A stretch of DNA of 64,000 bases. Origin: JALYNX01 sp963780755 (GTDB lineage: Bacteria > Actinomycetota > Acidimicrobiia > Spongiisociales > ZC4RG35). Positions 1 to 7,104 of the stretch are shown in pieces. Both the position numbers and the translations under genes were made by a program. Position 1 is the stretch's first letter. Every line of letters begins with the position of its first letter. The notes beneath the pieces are model-generated. The model was given only the letters and a program-made list of their open reading frames with translations, did no database searches and was not told the origin of the DNA. The stretch is from positions 248,001-312,000 of the forward strand of contig CAWACX010000002.1 of assembly GCA_963780755.1 (NCBI GenBank). The letters are read 5' to 3'.

Positions 1-504
1 GCCCAGCCGCTCCAGGTATCGCGCCAGCTGCTCGACCCCGTCGATCTCGCCGCGCCTCTTCACCTCGATGGCCACTGTTCTCCCCGAGCCATCTGAGCAG
101 AGAAGGTCCACCGGTCCGATGTCGGTGGGGAATTCGCGCCGGATCAGCACCATGCCGTCCTCGAGCACCCATGGACGTTCGGCGAGGAGTGCTTGCAGGT
201 GAGCCTCCACTCCGTCCTTCTGGAGCCCGGGGTCGTCGCCCAATGCATGAGTCACATCCTCAATGATCTCGTGGATGGTGATGGTCAGCATCTCGCCCCG
301 GCTGTTGGAGACCTCCCACCGATCGTCGAAGGTCGTCACCTCGTTGGGAGCGACCATCCAGTTCAGCGGCTTCGAGGCGTTGCCGTCGGAGTGGATGGCC
401 AGCGTCCCATCTGCCTTGACCATGATCAGCCGGATTGCCTCCGGGAGGTGAGCGGTGAGTCGACCCGAGTAGTCGACCGTGCAGCGGGCGATGACCAGTC
501 TCAA
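1..504 (-). CDS. nucS: Endonuclease NucS, 3' end cut by window edge
   Basis: NucS is the mismatch-specific endonuclease that gives actinobacteria and archaea non-canonical mismatch repair; it cuts both strands at mismatches with the beta clamp. The 168 visible residues begin MRLVIARCTVDYSGRLTAHL, the usual NucS start, followed by the KPLNW motif of the N-terminal DNA-binding half. The start of the RecB-like nuclease half is present: DIGPVDLLC, then VEVKRRGEIDGVEQL, which carries the catalytic Asp, Glu and Lys. The start is TTG at 504-502, overlapping the TGA of the upstream MFS gene as TTGA, so translation is probably coupled. The last third of the protein lies outside the window. Confidence 0.93.
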   Translation of the reverse strand, partial: MRLVIARCTVDYSGRLTAHLPEAIRLIMVKADGTLAIHSDGNASKPLNWMVAPNEVTTFDDRWEVSNSRGEMLTITIHEIIEDVTHALGDDPGLQKDGVEAHLQALLAERPWVLEDGMVLIRREFPTDIGPVDLLCSDGSGRTVAIEVKRRGEIDGVEQLARYLERLG

Positions 505-1697
505 CTGGTGGCGAGGGTACCGGTGCGTTGGACCCCGGCCGCGACCAGGGTGGTCCCGGCAAAGATGACTGCGAGGACCAGCCAACCGGGGGTGTAGGTA
601 CCCAACTGGTCGACCGAGAAGCCCATGAGGGGAGGGCCGAGCCCGACGCCCGTCAGGAAGCCGAGCATGATGACGCCTGTCCCCCTGCCGACGAGAGCAG
701 GGGTGGAGTAATCCATGACCGCGAGCATCCCGATCGCGTTCCAGGCCACGGCCCCGGTCCCCATGAGCAGGGCTGCGGGTATCAAGATCCAGCCGGAGGC
801 GATCCCGGCCGATGCCAGGGCGAGGAGGAGCGCACTCGTAGCCGAGAGGACCGAAAGGCGCCGCAGGGTGCGTCCGTGCCCCAACCGTCGCTCGGATATC
901 GAGCCCCAGCCGATGCGGGCGGCGACACCTACCAGCCCGATGCCGGCCACCAGGAGCCCGGCCTGGGCCGGAGACCAACCCTGGGTCTCCTCCGCGAAAA
1001 GCGGCAGGAAGGTCAGGACGGACGAGACCCCCAACCCGGTGAGCGCCCCGTAGAGCGCCAGCCAGCGGACGACTGTTGACAGCTCCCCCGGGCCATCCGA
1101 TGCCTTGGCCTTCCTTCGCTCCACCTCCGGGCGCCGATTCATACCGATCATGCCTGCGACGGGGAACACCAGGAACATCCCGAACGCAATGCGCCAGTTG
1201 GTGAGCGAGGTCAACACCGGAAGCAGGAGCCCTCCGAGAAAGGCCCCCATCTGCACCCCGGACTGCTTGGCCCCGGTGATGACGCCACGAGACCCGACCG
1301 CTACGTTGTCCACGATCAGCGCGTTGGTGGCGGGGTTGGTCCAACCATTGGGAACGCCACCGAGCATCGCTCCGATGAAGAGAACCGCGTAAGTCGGGGA
1401 GATGGCGACGACGACCATGGCCACCGCCCCGAGTGCGAGGACGCCGCGGACCGACTTGACGCCGCCGACCTGATCCGTCACCCGGCCAAAGAAGGGAGAG
1501 ACCGCGGCTCCCGTCAGCCCACTAGCCGTGACCAGCGCCCCGATCTGCCAGCGATCGATGCCGAACTCATCGATGAGGTCGGAGGCGAGGACACCGAACA
1601 CGCTCTGCCCGAAGGTGGCGACACCCATCGCCATGGCGGTGAGCGCGCCGAGAGTGAACGGGCTGAACGGCCGAGATTGGGTGGGAGATGGTCGCAA
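501..1697 (-). CDS. Major facilitator superfamily transporter
   Basis: A 398-residue integral membrane protein with about 12 hydrophobic segments, the usual MFS length. The N-terminal half has GRVTDQVGGVKSVRG, a match to the conserved loop 2-3 motif GxxxDxxGxR/K, and the C-terminal half has a related GSISERRLGHGRTLRR loop. Substrate cannot be read from sequence; related actinobacterial proteins are simply annotated as MFS. The start is TTG at 1697. It precedes and overlaps nucS, but this shared operon need not imply a shared function. The gene is divergent from the beta-propeller gene across a 31-bp gap. Confidence 0.85.
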   Translation of the reverse strand: MRPSPTQSRPFSPFTLGALTAMAMGVATFGQSVFGVLASDLIDEFGIDRWQIGALVTASGLTGAAVSPFFGRVTDQVGGVKSVRGVLALGAVAMVVVAISPTYAVLFIGAMLGGVPNGWTNPATNALIVDNVAVGSRGVITGAKQSGVQMGAFLGGLLLPVLTSLTNWRIAFGMFLVFPVAGMIGMNRRPEVERRKAKASDGPGELSTVVRWLALYGALTGLGVSSVLTFLPLFAEETQGWSPAQAGLLVAGIGLVGVAARIGWGSISERRLGHGRTLRRLSVLSATSALLLALASAGIASGWILIPAALLMGTGAVAWNAIGMLAVMDYSTPALVGRGTGVIMLGFLTGVGLGPPLMGFSVDQLGTYTPGWLVLAVIFAGTTLVAAGVQRTGTLATS

Positions 1698-1728
1698 CTA
1701 GATTGCAATTCTCCATGCCACGAGCACG

Positions 1729-2763
1729 ATGATGCGAATCAGCGTTGGGACCGAGAAGGGCTCCTATCTCCTCACCGAATCGGCGGGGTCCTGGCAGGTG
1801 GACGGGCCTATGTTCCCCGGCTGGAAGGTCACTGCGTTCGGCGACAGCGGCAACGGCGAGCACCTGGCGGCTGTCGGCAGCAACTGGTTCGGGGTCGGGA
1901 TCAATCACAGCAGCGACCACCGCGCCTGGAAGCAGACCGACGACCCACCTGCTTGGCCCGAGGGCTCCGACCGCAAGATGGAGCAGGTCTGGACGTTTCA
2001 CAACCTGGGGGACCGGCTCCTCGCCGGCGTCGCCCAGGCCGGTCTCTTCGAGTCCGGCGACGGCGGGCACACCTGGGCCCCGGTCGAGGGGCTCAACGAG
2101 CACCCCACCAGAGCCGAGTGGCACCCCGGAGCGGGAGGCCTGTGCGCCCATCGCATCCTCTCCGGCGACGGACAGATCTGGGTGGGGATCTCCGCGGTCG
2201 GCGTGTTCCGGTCCGACGATGACGGCGCAACCTGGGAGCCCAAGAACGACGGGATCCCAGCGATCGACACTCCTGAGGGTGGGGAGCGGCCCCAGATCGG
2301 CTACTGCGTGCACGGGTTAGCCCATGATCCTGCGAACCCGGCCCGGCTCTGGCGACAGGACCACCGTGGCATGTTCCGTAGCCTCGACGGTGGCGACAAT
2401 TGGGAGCGGATAGAGGAAGGCCTCCCTGCCGGATTCGGCTTCGTGATCTGGCGCCATCCGTCCTCGGGGCGACTGCTGGTCGTGCCCCTCCACTCCGACG
2501 AGAACCGGGTGCCGGTCGACGGAAAACTGCGCGCCTATGCGTCGGACGACGACGGGGATTCGTGGCAGGTCGCCGGGGAGGGATGGTCCAGCTCGCCCCA
2601 GTTCACCGGGGTGCTGCGTCGGGCCTTCGACGGCGATGACAACGGCGGCTTCTGCTTCGGGACCACCGGTGGAAAGCTGTGGCTAACCCGTGACCTCGGG
2701 GCGTCCTGGTCGCAGTTGGAACCATCGTTCCCGAGGATCAACGCGGTCCGACTCCACGCATGA
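1729..2763 (+). CDS. BNR/Asp-box beta-propeller protein (sialidase/sortilin-like fold)
   Basis: A 344-residue protein with five spaced Asp-box motifs: SGDGGHTW, SDDDGATW, SLDGGDNW, SDDDGDSW and TRDLGASW. These beta-turn motifs mark BNR/VPS10-type beta-propellers. There is no signal peptide or membrane segment, so it is probably cytoplasmic. I see no arginine triad that would justify calling it a sialidase, although such proteins are often labelled exo-alpha-sialidase. Its stop overlaps the start of a MoaD/ThiS-like gene (ATGA at 2760-2763), so the two are probably co-translated partners. Function is unknown. Confidence 0.8.
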   Translation: MMRISVGTEKGSYLLTESAGSWQVDGPMFPGWKVTAFGDSGNGEHLAAVGSNWFGVGINHSSDHRAWKQTDDPPAWPEGSDRKMEQVWTFHNLGDRLLAGVAQAGLFESGDGGHTWAPVEGLNEHPTRAEWHPGAGGLCAHRILSGDGQIWVGISAVGVFRSDDDGATWEPKNDGIPAIDTPEGGERPQIGYCVHGLAHDPANPARLWRQDHRGMFRSLDGGDNWERIEEGLPAGFGFVIWRHPSSGRLLVVPLHSDENRVPVDGKLRAYASDDDGDSWQVAGEGWSSSPQFTGVLRRAFDGDDNGGFCFGTTGGKLWLTRDLGASWSQLEPSFPRINAVRLHA

Positions 2764-3026
2764 CCGCGACGGTGCGCTTGCCCCGCATCCTGACCCAGGC
2801 GGTGAGCGGGGGAGTCCGCCAGGAGATCGATGGTGGCGGCTCGCTGCGCGAGGCATTGGACCGGCTGTTCGTGAGCGAACCCGGCCTGCGCAACCACCTC
2901 CTCGATGAGCAAGGGGCGATCCGAACCCACGTGCTGATCTTCGTGGACGGGGAACGGGCCAGCCTCGACACCGTCGTCGGTGACCGAAGTCAGATCCAGG
3001 TGTTACAGGCCGTCAGCGGCGGCTGA
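2760..3026 (+). CDS. MoaD/ThiS-family ubiquitin-like sulfur carrier
   Basis: An 88-residue beta-grasp protein ending in Gly-Gly (LQAVSGG). That terminus is adenylated and thiocarboxylated in MoaD, ThiS and CysO. The hydrophobic pattern (VRLPRIL, a helix SLREALDRLF, then HVLIFVDGE) fits MoaD. No MoaE, ThiG, CysM, E1-like adenylyltransferase or JAB peptidase lies nearby. The only linked partner is the upstream beta-propeller, with which it shares an ATGA overlap. Its 3' end overlaps the convergent YbaN gene by 24 bp. The pathway it serves is not evident. Confidence 0.82.
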   Translation: MTATVRLPRILTQAVSGGVRQEIDGGGSLREALDRLFVSEPGLRNHLLDEQGAIRTHVLIFVDGERASLDTVVGDRSQIQVLQAVSGG

Positions 3027-3440
3027 CTGCTCCGGAGACCGGGTCGGCCTGCTGAACACGAACCAGAGGGCGAAGGCCCACACGGCAGCCAGGACGAGTC
3101 GCAGGGCGAGGTTCTCGATGAGGACGAAGATCGAGAAGCCGATCGACAGGCTGATCGCGACACCCGCGAGCCATTTCATGCGCATCGTGAGCCCGCCCGA
3201 CCGGTAGCTCCGAATCATCTTCCCGTACACCGGGTGGTTGATCAGCCAGCCATAGAGCCGGTCCGATGACATGGAGAAGAAGAACGCGGCGAGGATCACG
3301 AAGTCGAATGTGGGGATGCCGGGGAGCACACTCAGCGGCACGAATGCCAGGCAGATGAGGCCGATGGCGAAGTAGACGCCACGGAGGACGCGGCTGCGTG
3401 GCTTTCGAGTCGCCACCGGTGGGTGGGCACTCTGCGTCAC
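3003..3440 (-). CDS. DUF454 (YbaN-family) small inner-membrane protein
   Basis: A 145-residue protein with two hydrophobic blocks and the DUF454 signature region LSVLPGIPTFDFVILAAFFF, followed by SSDRLYGWLINHPVYGKMIR, which matches the YbaN pattern of a P-G-x-P-T helix then a soluble W-L motif. Function is unknown throughout the family. The start is GTG at 3440. A TAGCTT -10 box ends 6 nt upstream, so the mRNA is probably leaderless. Confidence 0.78.
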   Translation of the reverse strand: MTQSAHPPVATRKPRSRVLRGVYFAIGLICLAFVPLSVLPGIPTFDFVILAAFFFSMSSDRLYGWLINHPVYGKMIRSYRSGGLTMRMKWLAGVAISLSIGFSIFVLIENLALRLVLAAVWAFALWFVFSRPTRSPEQSAAADGL

Positions 3441-3446
3441 CGTTTC

Positions 3447-3452
3447 AAGCTA
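3447..3452 (-). promoter_or_regulatory. -10 box of the YbaN-family gene
   Basis: TAGCTT on the minus strand, with 6 nt to the GTG start, which fits leaderless transcription. Confidence 0.5.
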
Positions 3453-3567
3453 TTGCCCGAGTTTGCTGACGGCGAGTCGGAAAACAGGCCGTGGGCTCCC
3501 GGGGCGGCCCTTTTTCGGGCTTGCCGGACAGTTGGTACCTTCCCCTCGTCGTTTACAAAGAGGAACC

Positions 3568-4596
3568 ATGCCCATCGTCAGCCCCGAGAAATACCGCCAG
3601 ATGTTCCGCTCCGCGCGGGAAGGCGGCTACGCCTACCCGGCCATCAACGTGGCCGCCTCCACGACCCTGATTGCAGCCCTGGAGGGGTTCGCCGAGGCCG
3701 GCTCCGACGGGATCGTGCAGGTGTCGTACGGAGCGGCGGAGTTCGCTTCCGGTCAGTCGACGAAGGACATGCCGACCGGGGCCCGGGCCCTTGCCGAGTT
3801 CGCCCATGTTGTGGCCGAGCGGTACCCGGTCAACATCGCCCTCCACACCGACCATTGCCCGCCCGACCGGGTGGACGGGTTCATTCGCCCCCTGATCGAG
3901 ATGAGCCGGGAGCGGGTTGCCGCGGGCCAAGGCCCTCTCTTCCAGTCCCACATGCTCGACGCCTCCACCCTCCCCATGGAGGAGAACCTGGCGCTGGCGA
4001 AGGAGCTGCTCGACCTCTGCTCCCCGATCGACGTGATCCTGGAGCTGGAGATCGGCATCGTCGGCGGTGTCGAGGACGCCACCGATCACAGCGATGTCGA
4101 CCGGGGCAAGCTCTACACCTCCCCCGAGGACATGACCAGAGTCGCCGAGGTGTTGGGCGCCGCCGGCGATGGGCGCTACCTGTTGGCGGCTGTCTTCGGA
4201 AACGTCCACGGGGTGTACAAGCCCGGGTCCGTGAAGCTCAACCCGGTGATCCTCCGCGACGGGCAGGCGGCCGTGACCCAGGCGCACGGAGAGGAAGCCC
4301 GTCACTACCTGGTGTTCCACGGCGGCAGCGGGTCGACCCTCGAAGAGATCAGAGAGACCCTCTCCTACGGGGTGGTCAAGATGAATATCGACACCGACTG
4401 CCAGTACGCCTACACCCGGCCCATCGTCGACCACGTCATGAGCAACTACAGCGGGGTCCTCAAGGTGGATGGCGAAGTCGGAGACAAGAAGGCGTACGAC
4501 CCCCGGAGCTACATGAAGAAGGCGGAGACCGGGATGGCTGCCCGGGTGGTCGAGGCATGCCAGCAGCTCCTGTCGGCGGGGAAGTCGATCGGCTGA
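3568..4596 (+). CDS. fbaA: Class II fructose-bisphosphate aldolase
   Basis: A 342-residue zinc-dependent aldolase that cleaves fructose 1,6-bisphosphate to DHAP and glyceraldehyde 3-phosphate in glycolysis and gluconeogenesis. Zinc and catalytic motifs match the E. coli FbaA type: LHTDHCPPD, VFGNVHGVYKPG and LVFHGGSGS. The frame is open 105 nt further upstream, but the start at 3568 gives the canonical N-terminus MPIVSPEKYRQMF and has an AAAGAGGA ribosome-binding site. A possible -10, TACCTT, lies at 3536-3541. NhaA follows after one base. Confidence 0.96.
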   Translation: MPIVSPEKYRQMFRSAREGGYAYPAINVAASTTLIAALEGFAEAGSDGIVQVSYGAAEFASGQSTKDMPTGARALAEFAHVVAERYPVNIALHTDHCPPDRVDGFIRPLIEMSRERVAAGQGPLFQSHMLDASTLPMEENLALAKELLDLCSPIDVILELEIGIVGGVEDATDHSDVDRGKLYTSPEDMTRVAEVLGAAGDGRYLLAAVFGNVHGVYKPGSVKLNPVILRDGQAAVTQAHGEEARHYLVFHGGSGSTLEEIRETLSYGVVKMNIDTDCQYAYTRPIVDHVMSNYSGVLKVDGEVGDKKAYDPRSYMKKAETGMAARVVEACQQLLSAGKSIG

Positions 4597-4597
4597 A

Positions 4598-5929
4598 GTG
4601 GAGCGGCGGCACGAGACCTGGGCCTCCTCTGACCGCTTCATACCCACTCGCTTCATCCAGCCCCTGGTCCGATTCACCCAGGTCGAGGCGGCGTCGGGCA
4701 TCGCTCTCCTTGCGGCCACCGTCGCCGCGTTGGTCTGGGCAAACAGCGGGGCGTCGGGCACCTATCAGGAGATCCTGCATACCCGTCTCGTGATCGAGCT
4801 CGGCGGGTTCCACCTTGACGAGAGCGTTCAGAACCTGATCAACGACGGCCTGATGGCGATCTTCTTCTTCGTGGTCGCGCTCGAGATCAAGAGGGAGCTC
4901 GTGTTGGGCGAGCTCCGAGACCGGCGAGCGGCGGTCCTCCCCGCCCTCGCCGCCCTCGGCGGGATGATCGTGCCCGCACTCGTCTACCTCGCGGTCACCG
5001 TCGGCGACGGAGGAGAGGCAATCCGGGGTTGGGGAATCCCCATGGCGACCGACATCGCCTTCGCCATTGGAGTGTTGGCCCTGCTCGGCTCGAGGATCCC
5101 CCCGGCCGGCAGATTGTTCCTGCTGACCCTGGCCATCGTGGATGACATCGGGGCGATCGTGGTGATCGCCGTCTTCTATACCGACGACCTCGACCTGACG
5201 TACCTGGGGCTGGCAATCGTCGCGCTGGCCGCGGTTGGGCTGGCGTCGAAGGTTGGCATCCGGTCTCTTGCTTTCTACGTGCCTGCGGCCCTAGTCGCGT
5301 GGTATCTGATGCTGGAGTCCGGTGTGCACGCAACGTTGGCCGGCGTTGCTCTCGGCCTGCTCACCCCGGCCCGGCCCATGTACCCACCTCGGGAGCTCGA
5401 CCGCCGAGTGGACGAGATCATCCAAGGGATGCCTTCCGACACCGAGCACGCCGATCATGAGGCCATGCTCCTCAGCGAGATAGCGCGGGAATCCGTCTCC
5501 CCGCTGACCCGGTTGGAGACTCGCTTGGTGGGATGGAGCTCGTTCGTGGTGGTCCCCCTGTTCGCCCTTGCCAATGCCGGCGTCGACTTCCGGGGGACTT
5601 CCATCGCCGACGCGGTGACCTCCCCGGTCGGGCTCGGAGTGATCCTGGGCCTGGTGGTTGGGAAGACGGTGGGCATCACCGTCTTCACCCTGCTGGGCAC
5701 GACTCTCGGCGTGGGCAGCCTCCCCGCAGGCATAACCCGGCGACATCTCCTCGGGCTCGCGGCAGTCGGTGGGATCGGCTTCACCGTTTCCTTGTTCATC
5801 ACCGGCCTCGCGTTCGAGAGCCCGGTCCTGGTGGATATGTCCAAGATCGGCGTATTCGTAGGATCCGCCATTGCCGGCGTCATGGGAGCGGCGATCCTTC
5901 TTGGGACGAAACAGGAACAGGCAGGATGA
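4598..5929 (+). CDS. nhaA: Na+/H+ antiporter NhaA
   Basis: A 443-residue antiporter that exchanges sodium for protons across the inner membrane and supports pH and salt homeostasis. The paired transport aspartates are in LTLAIVDDIGAIVVIA, and the PMATDIAFAIGVLALLG segment is the unwound helix region of the family. The GTG start lies one base after the fbaA stop, so read-through from fbaA is likely. Compared with E. coli NhaA (388 residues) it has an extended cytoplasmic loop around residues 270-300 (rich in Asp, Glu and Arg). Its stop overlaps the next start as ATGA. Confidence 0.95.
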   Translation: MERRHETWASSDRFIPTRFIQPLVRFTQVEAASGIALLAATVAALVWANSGASGTYQEILHTRLVIELGGFHLDESVQNLINDGLMAIFFFVVALEIKRELVLGELRDRRAAVLPALAALGGMIVPALVYLAVTVGDGGEAIRGWGIPMATDIAFAIGVLALLGSRIPPAGRLFLLTLAIVDDIGAIVVIAVFYTDDLDLTYLGLAIVALAAVGLASKVGIRSLAFYVPAALVAWYLMLESGVHATLAGVALGLLTPARPMYPPRELDRRVDEIIQGMPSDTEHADHEAMLLSEIARESVSPLTRLETRLVGWSSFVVVPLFALANAGVDFRGTSIADAVTSPVGLGVILGLVVGKTVGITVFTLLGTTLGVGSLPAGITRRHLLGLAAVGGIGFTVSLFITGLAFESPVLVDMSKIGVFVGSAIAGVMGAAILLGTKQEQAG

Positions 5930-6096
5930 ACCAGCCACCAGAGTCCATCGACTGCATCGATTGCGGCGGGACTGCCCATCTCATCTCATATCTGCCGTCG
6001 GACGACGAGGTCGAACCGGGGACCGCTATCGCCTACCGGTGTGGCGATTGCATGGAGCGTTTTGACGTGATCTGGGACAACGATGAATCCGATTGA
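5926..6096 (+). CDS. Small CxxC...CxxC zinc-ribbon protein
   Basis: A 56-residue acidic protein with two CxxC knuckles (CIDCGG near residue 10, CGDC near residue 40), so a predicted single zinc ribbon. The start ATG overlaps the nhaA stop (ATGA), and its own 3' end overlaps the start of the Ddn-like gene by 14 nt. This supports a real, translationally coupled gene. It resembles small hypothetical zinc ribbons common in actinobacteria. No function can be assigned. Confidence 0.7.
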   Translation: MNQPPESIDCIDCGGTAHLISYLPSDDEVEPGTAIAYRCGDCMERFDVIWDNDESD

Positions 6097-6442
6097 TCGA
6101 CCCGGAGACGGCGAGCTGGCAGCGCACCGCACGATCGACCTCACCACGCTGGGTCGAAGATCGGGAAGGCCGAGCCGCATCGAGATCTGGTGGTTCCAGG
6201 TCGATGACCGGTTCTTCATCACGGGGACCCCCGGGGCGAGGGACTGGTACGCAAATGTCAGCGCGGACCCGAAAGTCGTGATCCACGTCGGGGGACTCGA
6301 CCTGCCGGCGACAGCGACTCCGGTGCGCGATCTGGCCCTGCGAGCCCGGGTGTTCGACGATCCGCAGACCCGCTGGTACTCCTCGCAGGCCCAGCGTCAG
6401 AGGCTCATCGACGAGTCGCCGATGGTCGAGATCACCTTCTGA
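6083..6442 (+). CDS. Ddn-like F420H2-dependent nitroreductase-family protein
   Basis: A 119-residue split-barrel protein of the deazaflavin-dependent nitroreductase (DUF385/Ddn) family. Family features are LTTLGRRSGRPSRIEIWW (cofactor phosphate-binding strand-loop), TGTPGARDWYANVSADPKV and a C-terminal helix region. Such proteins use F420H2 to reduce quinones and other substrates. It is shorter than Ddn itself (151 residues) because it lacks the N-terminal helix. It overlaps the zinc-ribbon gene by 14 nt, so it sits at the end of the fbaA-nhaA run. Confidence 0.8.
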   Translation: MNPIDRPGDGELAAHRTIDLTTLGRRSGRPSRIEIWWFQVDDRFFITGTPGARDWYANVSADPKVVIHVGGLDLPATATPVRDLALRARVFDDPQTRWYSSQAQRQRLIDESPMVEITF

Positions 6443-6454
6443 ACGTAGGCCGAC

Positions 6455-6483
6455 TTGTGAGTGAGTACTCACTCACTTACACT
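6455..6483 (+). promoter_or_regulatory. TetR promoter with 20-bp palindromic operator
   Basis: The -35 box is TTGTGA (6455-6460) and the -10 box is TACACT (6478-6483), with a 17-bp spacer. GTGAGTGAGTACTCACTCAC, a perfect 20-bp palindrome at 6457-6476, covers most of the -35 and the spacer. The GTG start at 6490 is 6 nt past the -10, so the transcript should be leaderless. A bound TetR dimer would block RNA polymerase, so autorepression of the exporter operon is a direct inference. Confidence 0.85.
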
Positions 6484-6489
6484 GGTCCC

Positions 6490-7104
6490 GTGAGCAAGCA
6501 AAGGCGGGCAGAGCCCCTGGCCCCGGACAAGAGACGGAGGGCGATAGTCGAGGCAGTCATCCCCCTCCTCGTCGAGCGCGGCTCCTCGGTCACCACCAAG
6601 CAGATGGCCGATGCCGCCGGCATCGCCGAGGGGACCATCTTTCGGGTGTTCCCCGACAAGGCGGCGCTGATCCTGGAGGCGGTCAAGGTCTCGGTCGATC
6701 CCGAGCCATTGCAGCGAGAGCTTGCGCTCATTCACCCCGCGGCCCAGCTCCACGTCCAGCTCGCCGAAGCGGCACGGATCCTGCTCGAGCGGTTCCAGGT
6801 AGTCGTGGCCCTGCTCGGTGTGCTCCGCACCATGCCGGTCACCCCCGAGACCCATCACGCCCTAGGCCCCCCACCCTTCGTCGCAGTCGCCAACGCCGCC
6901 ATCAACGAGTCGCTGACCGAGATCTTCGAGAGACATCGCGACCGCCTCCGCATCGAGCCGGCGCGGGCGGCTGCCGCCTTCCGTGGGCTGATCCTCGCCA
7001 GCGGCCACCCCACGATGAGCCTCACCGAGCGGCTGACCACGGACGAAATCGTCTCCGTGCTCCTCACTGGCATCTCCGAGCCGGCAACGGTCGAGGTCGG
7101 CTGA
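6490..7104 (+). CDS. TetR-family repressor of the adjacent ABC exporter
   Basis: A 204-residue regulator. The N-terminal helix-turn-helix is clear: RAIVEAVIPLLVERG, then VTTKQMADAAGIAEGTIFRVF, about residues 20-60. The rest is the helical ligand-binding and dimerization domain. The frame is open to an upstream TTG, but that start would lie inside the operator. GTG at 6490 fits the leaderless promoter. The stop overlaps the first ABC subunit start (TGATG at 7102-7106), which links the regulator to the exporter. The inducer is unknown. Confidence 0.9.
   Translation: MSKQRRAEPLAPDKRRRAIVEAVIPLLVERGSSVTTKQMADAAGIAEGTIFRVFPDKAALILEAVKVSVDPEPLQRELALIHPAAQLHVQLAEAARILLERFQVVVALLGVLRTMPVTPETHHALGPPPFVAVANAAINESLTEIFERHRDRLRIEPARAAAAFRGLILASGHPTMSLTERLTTDEIVSVLLTGISEPATVEVG

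Noticed and set aside
1729..2763. Sialidase function for the Asp-box protein
   Set aside because: Asp-boxes alone define a fold, not the activity. The arginine triad and catalytic Asp/Tyr/Glu of sialidases were not found.
3492..3515. GC stretch followed by TTTTT upstream of fbaA as an intrinsic terminator
   Set aside because: Only a 4-bp GGGC/GCCC stem is clear, and no plus-strand gene ends nearby. An attenuator is possible but not supported.
3553..4761. Long open frames antisense to fbaA, the ABC subunits, ctaD, glnE and others
   Set aside because: High GC keeps antisense frames open. They show Arg/Pro/His-rich or Gly/Asp-rich low-complexity composition and overlap strongly recognised genes.
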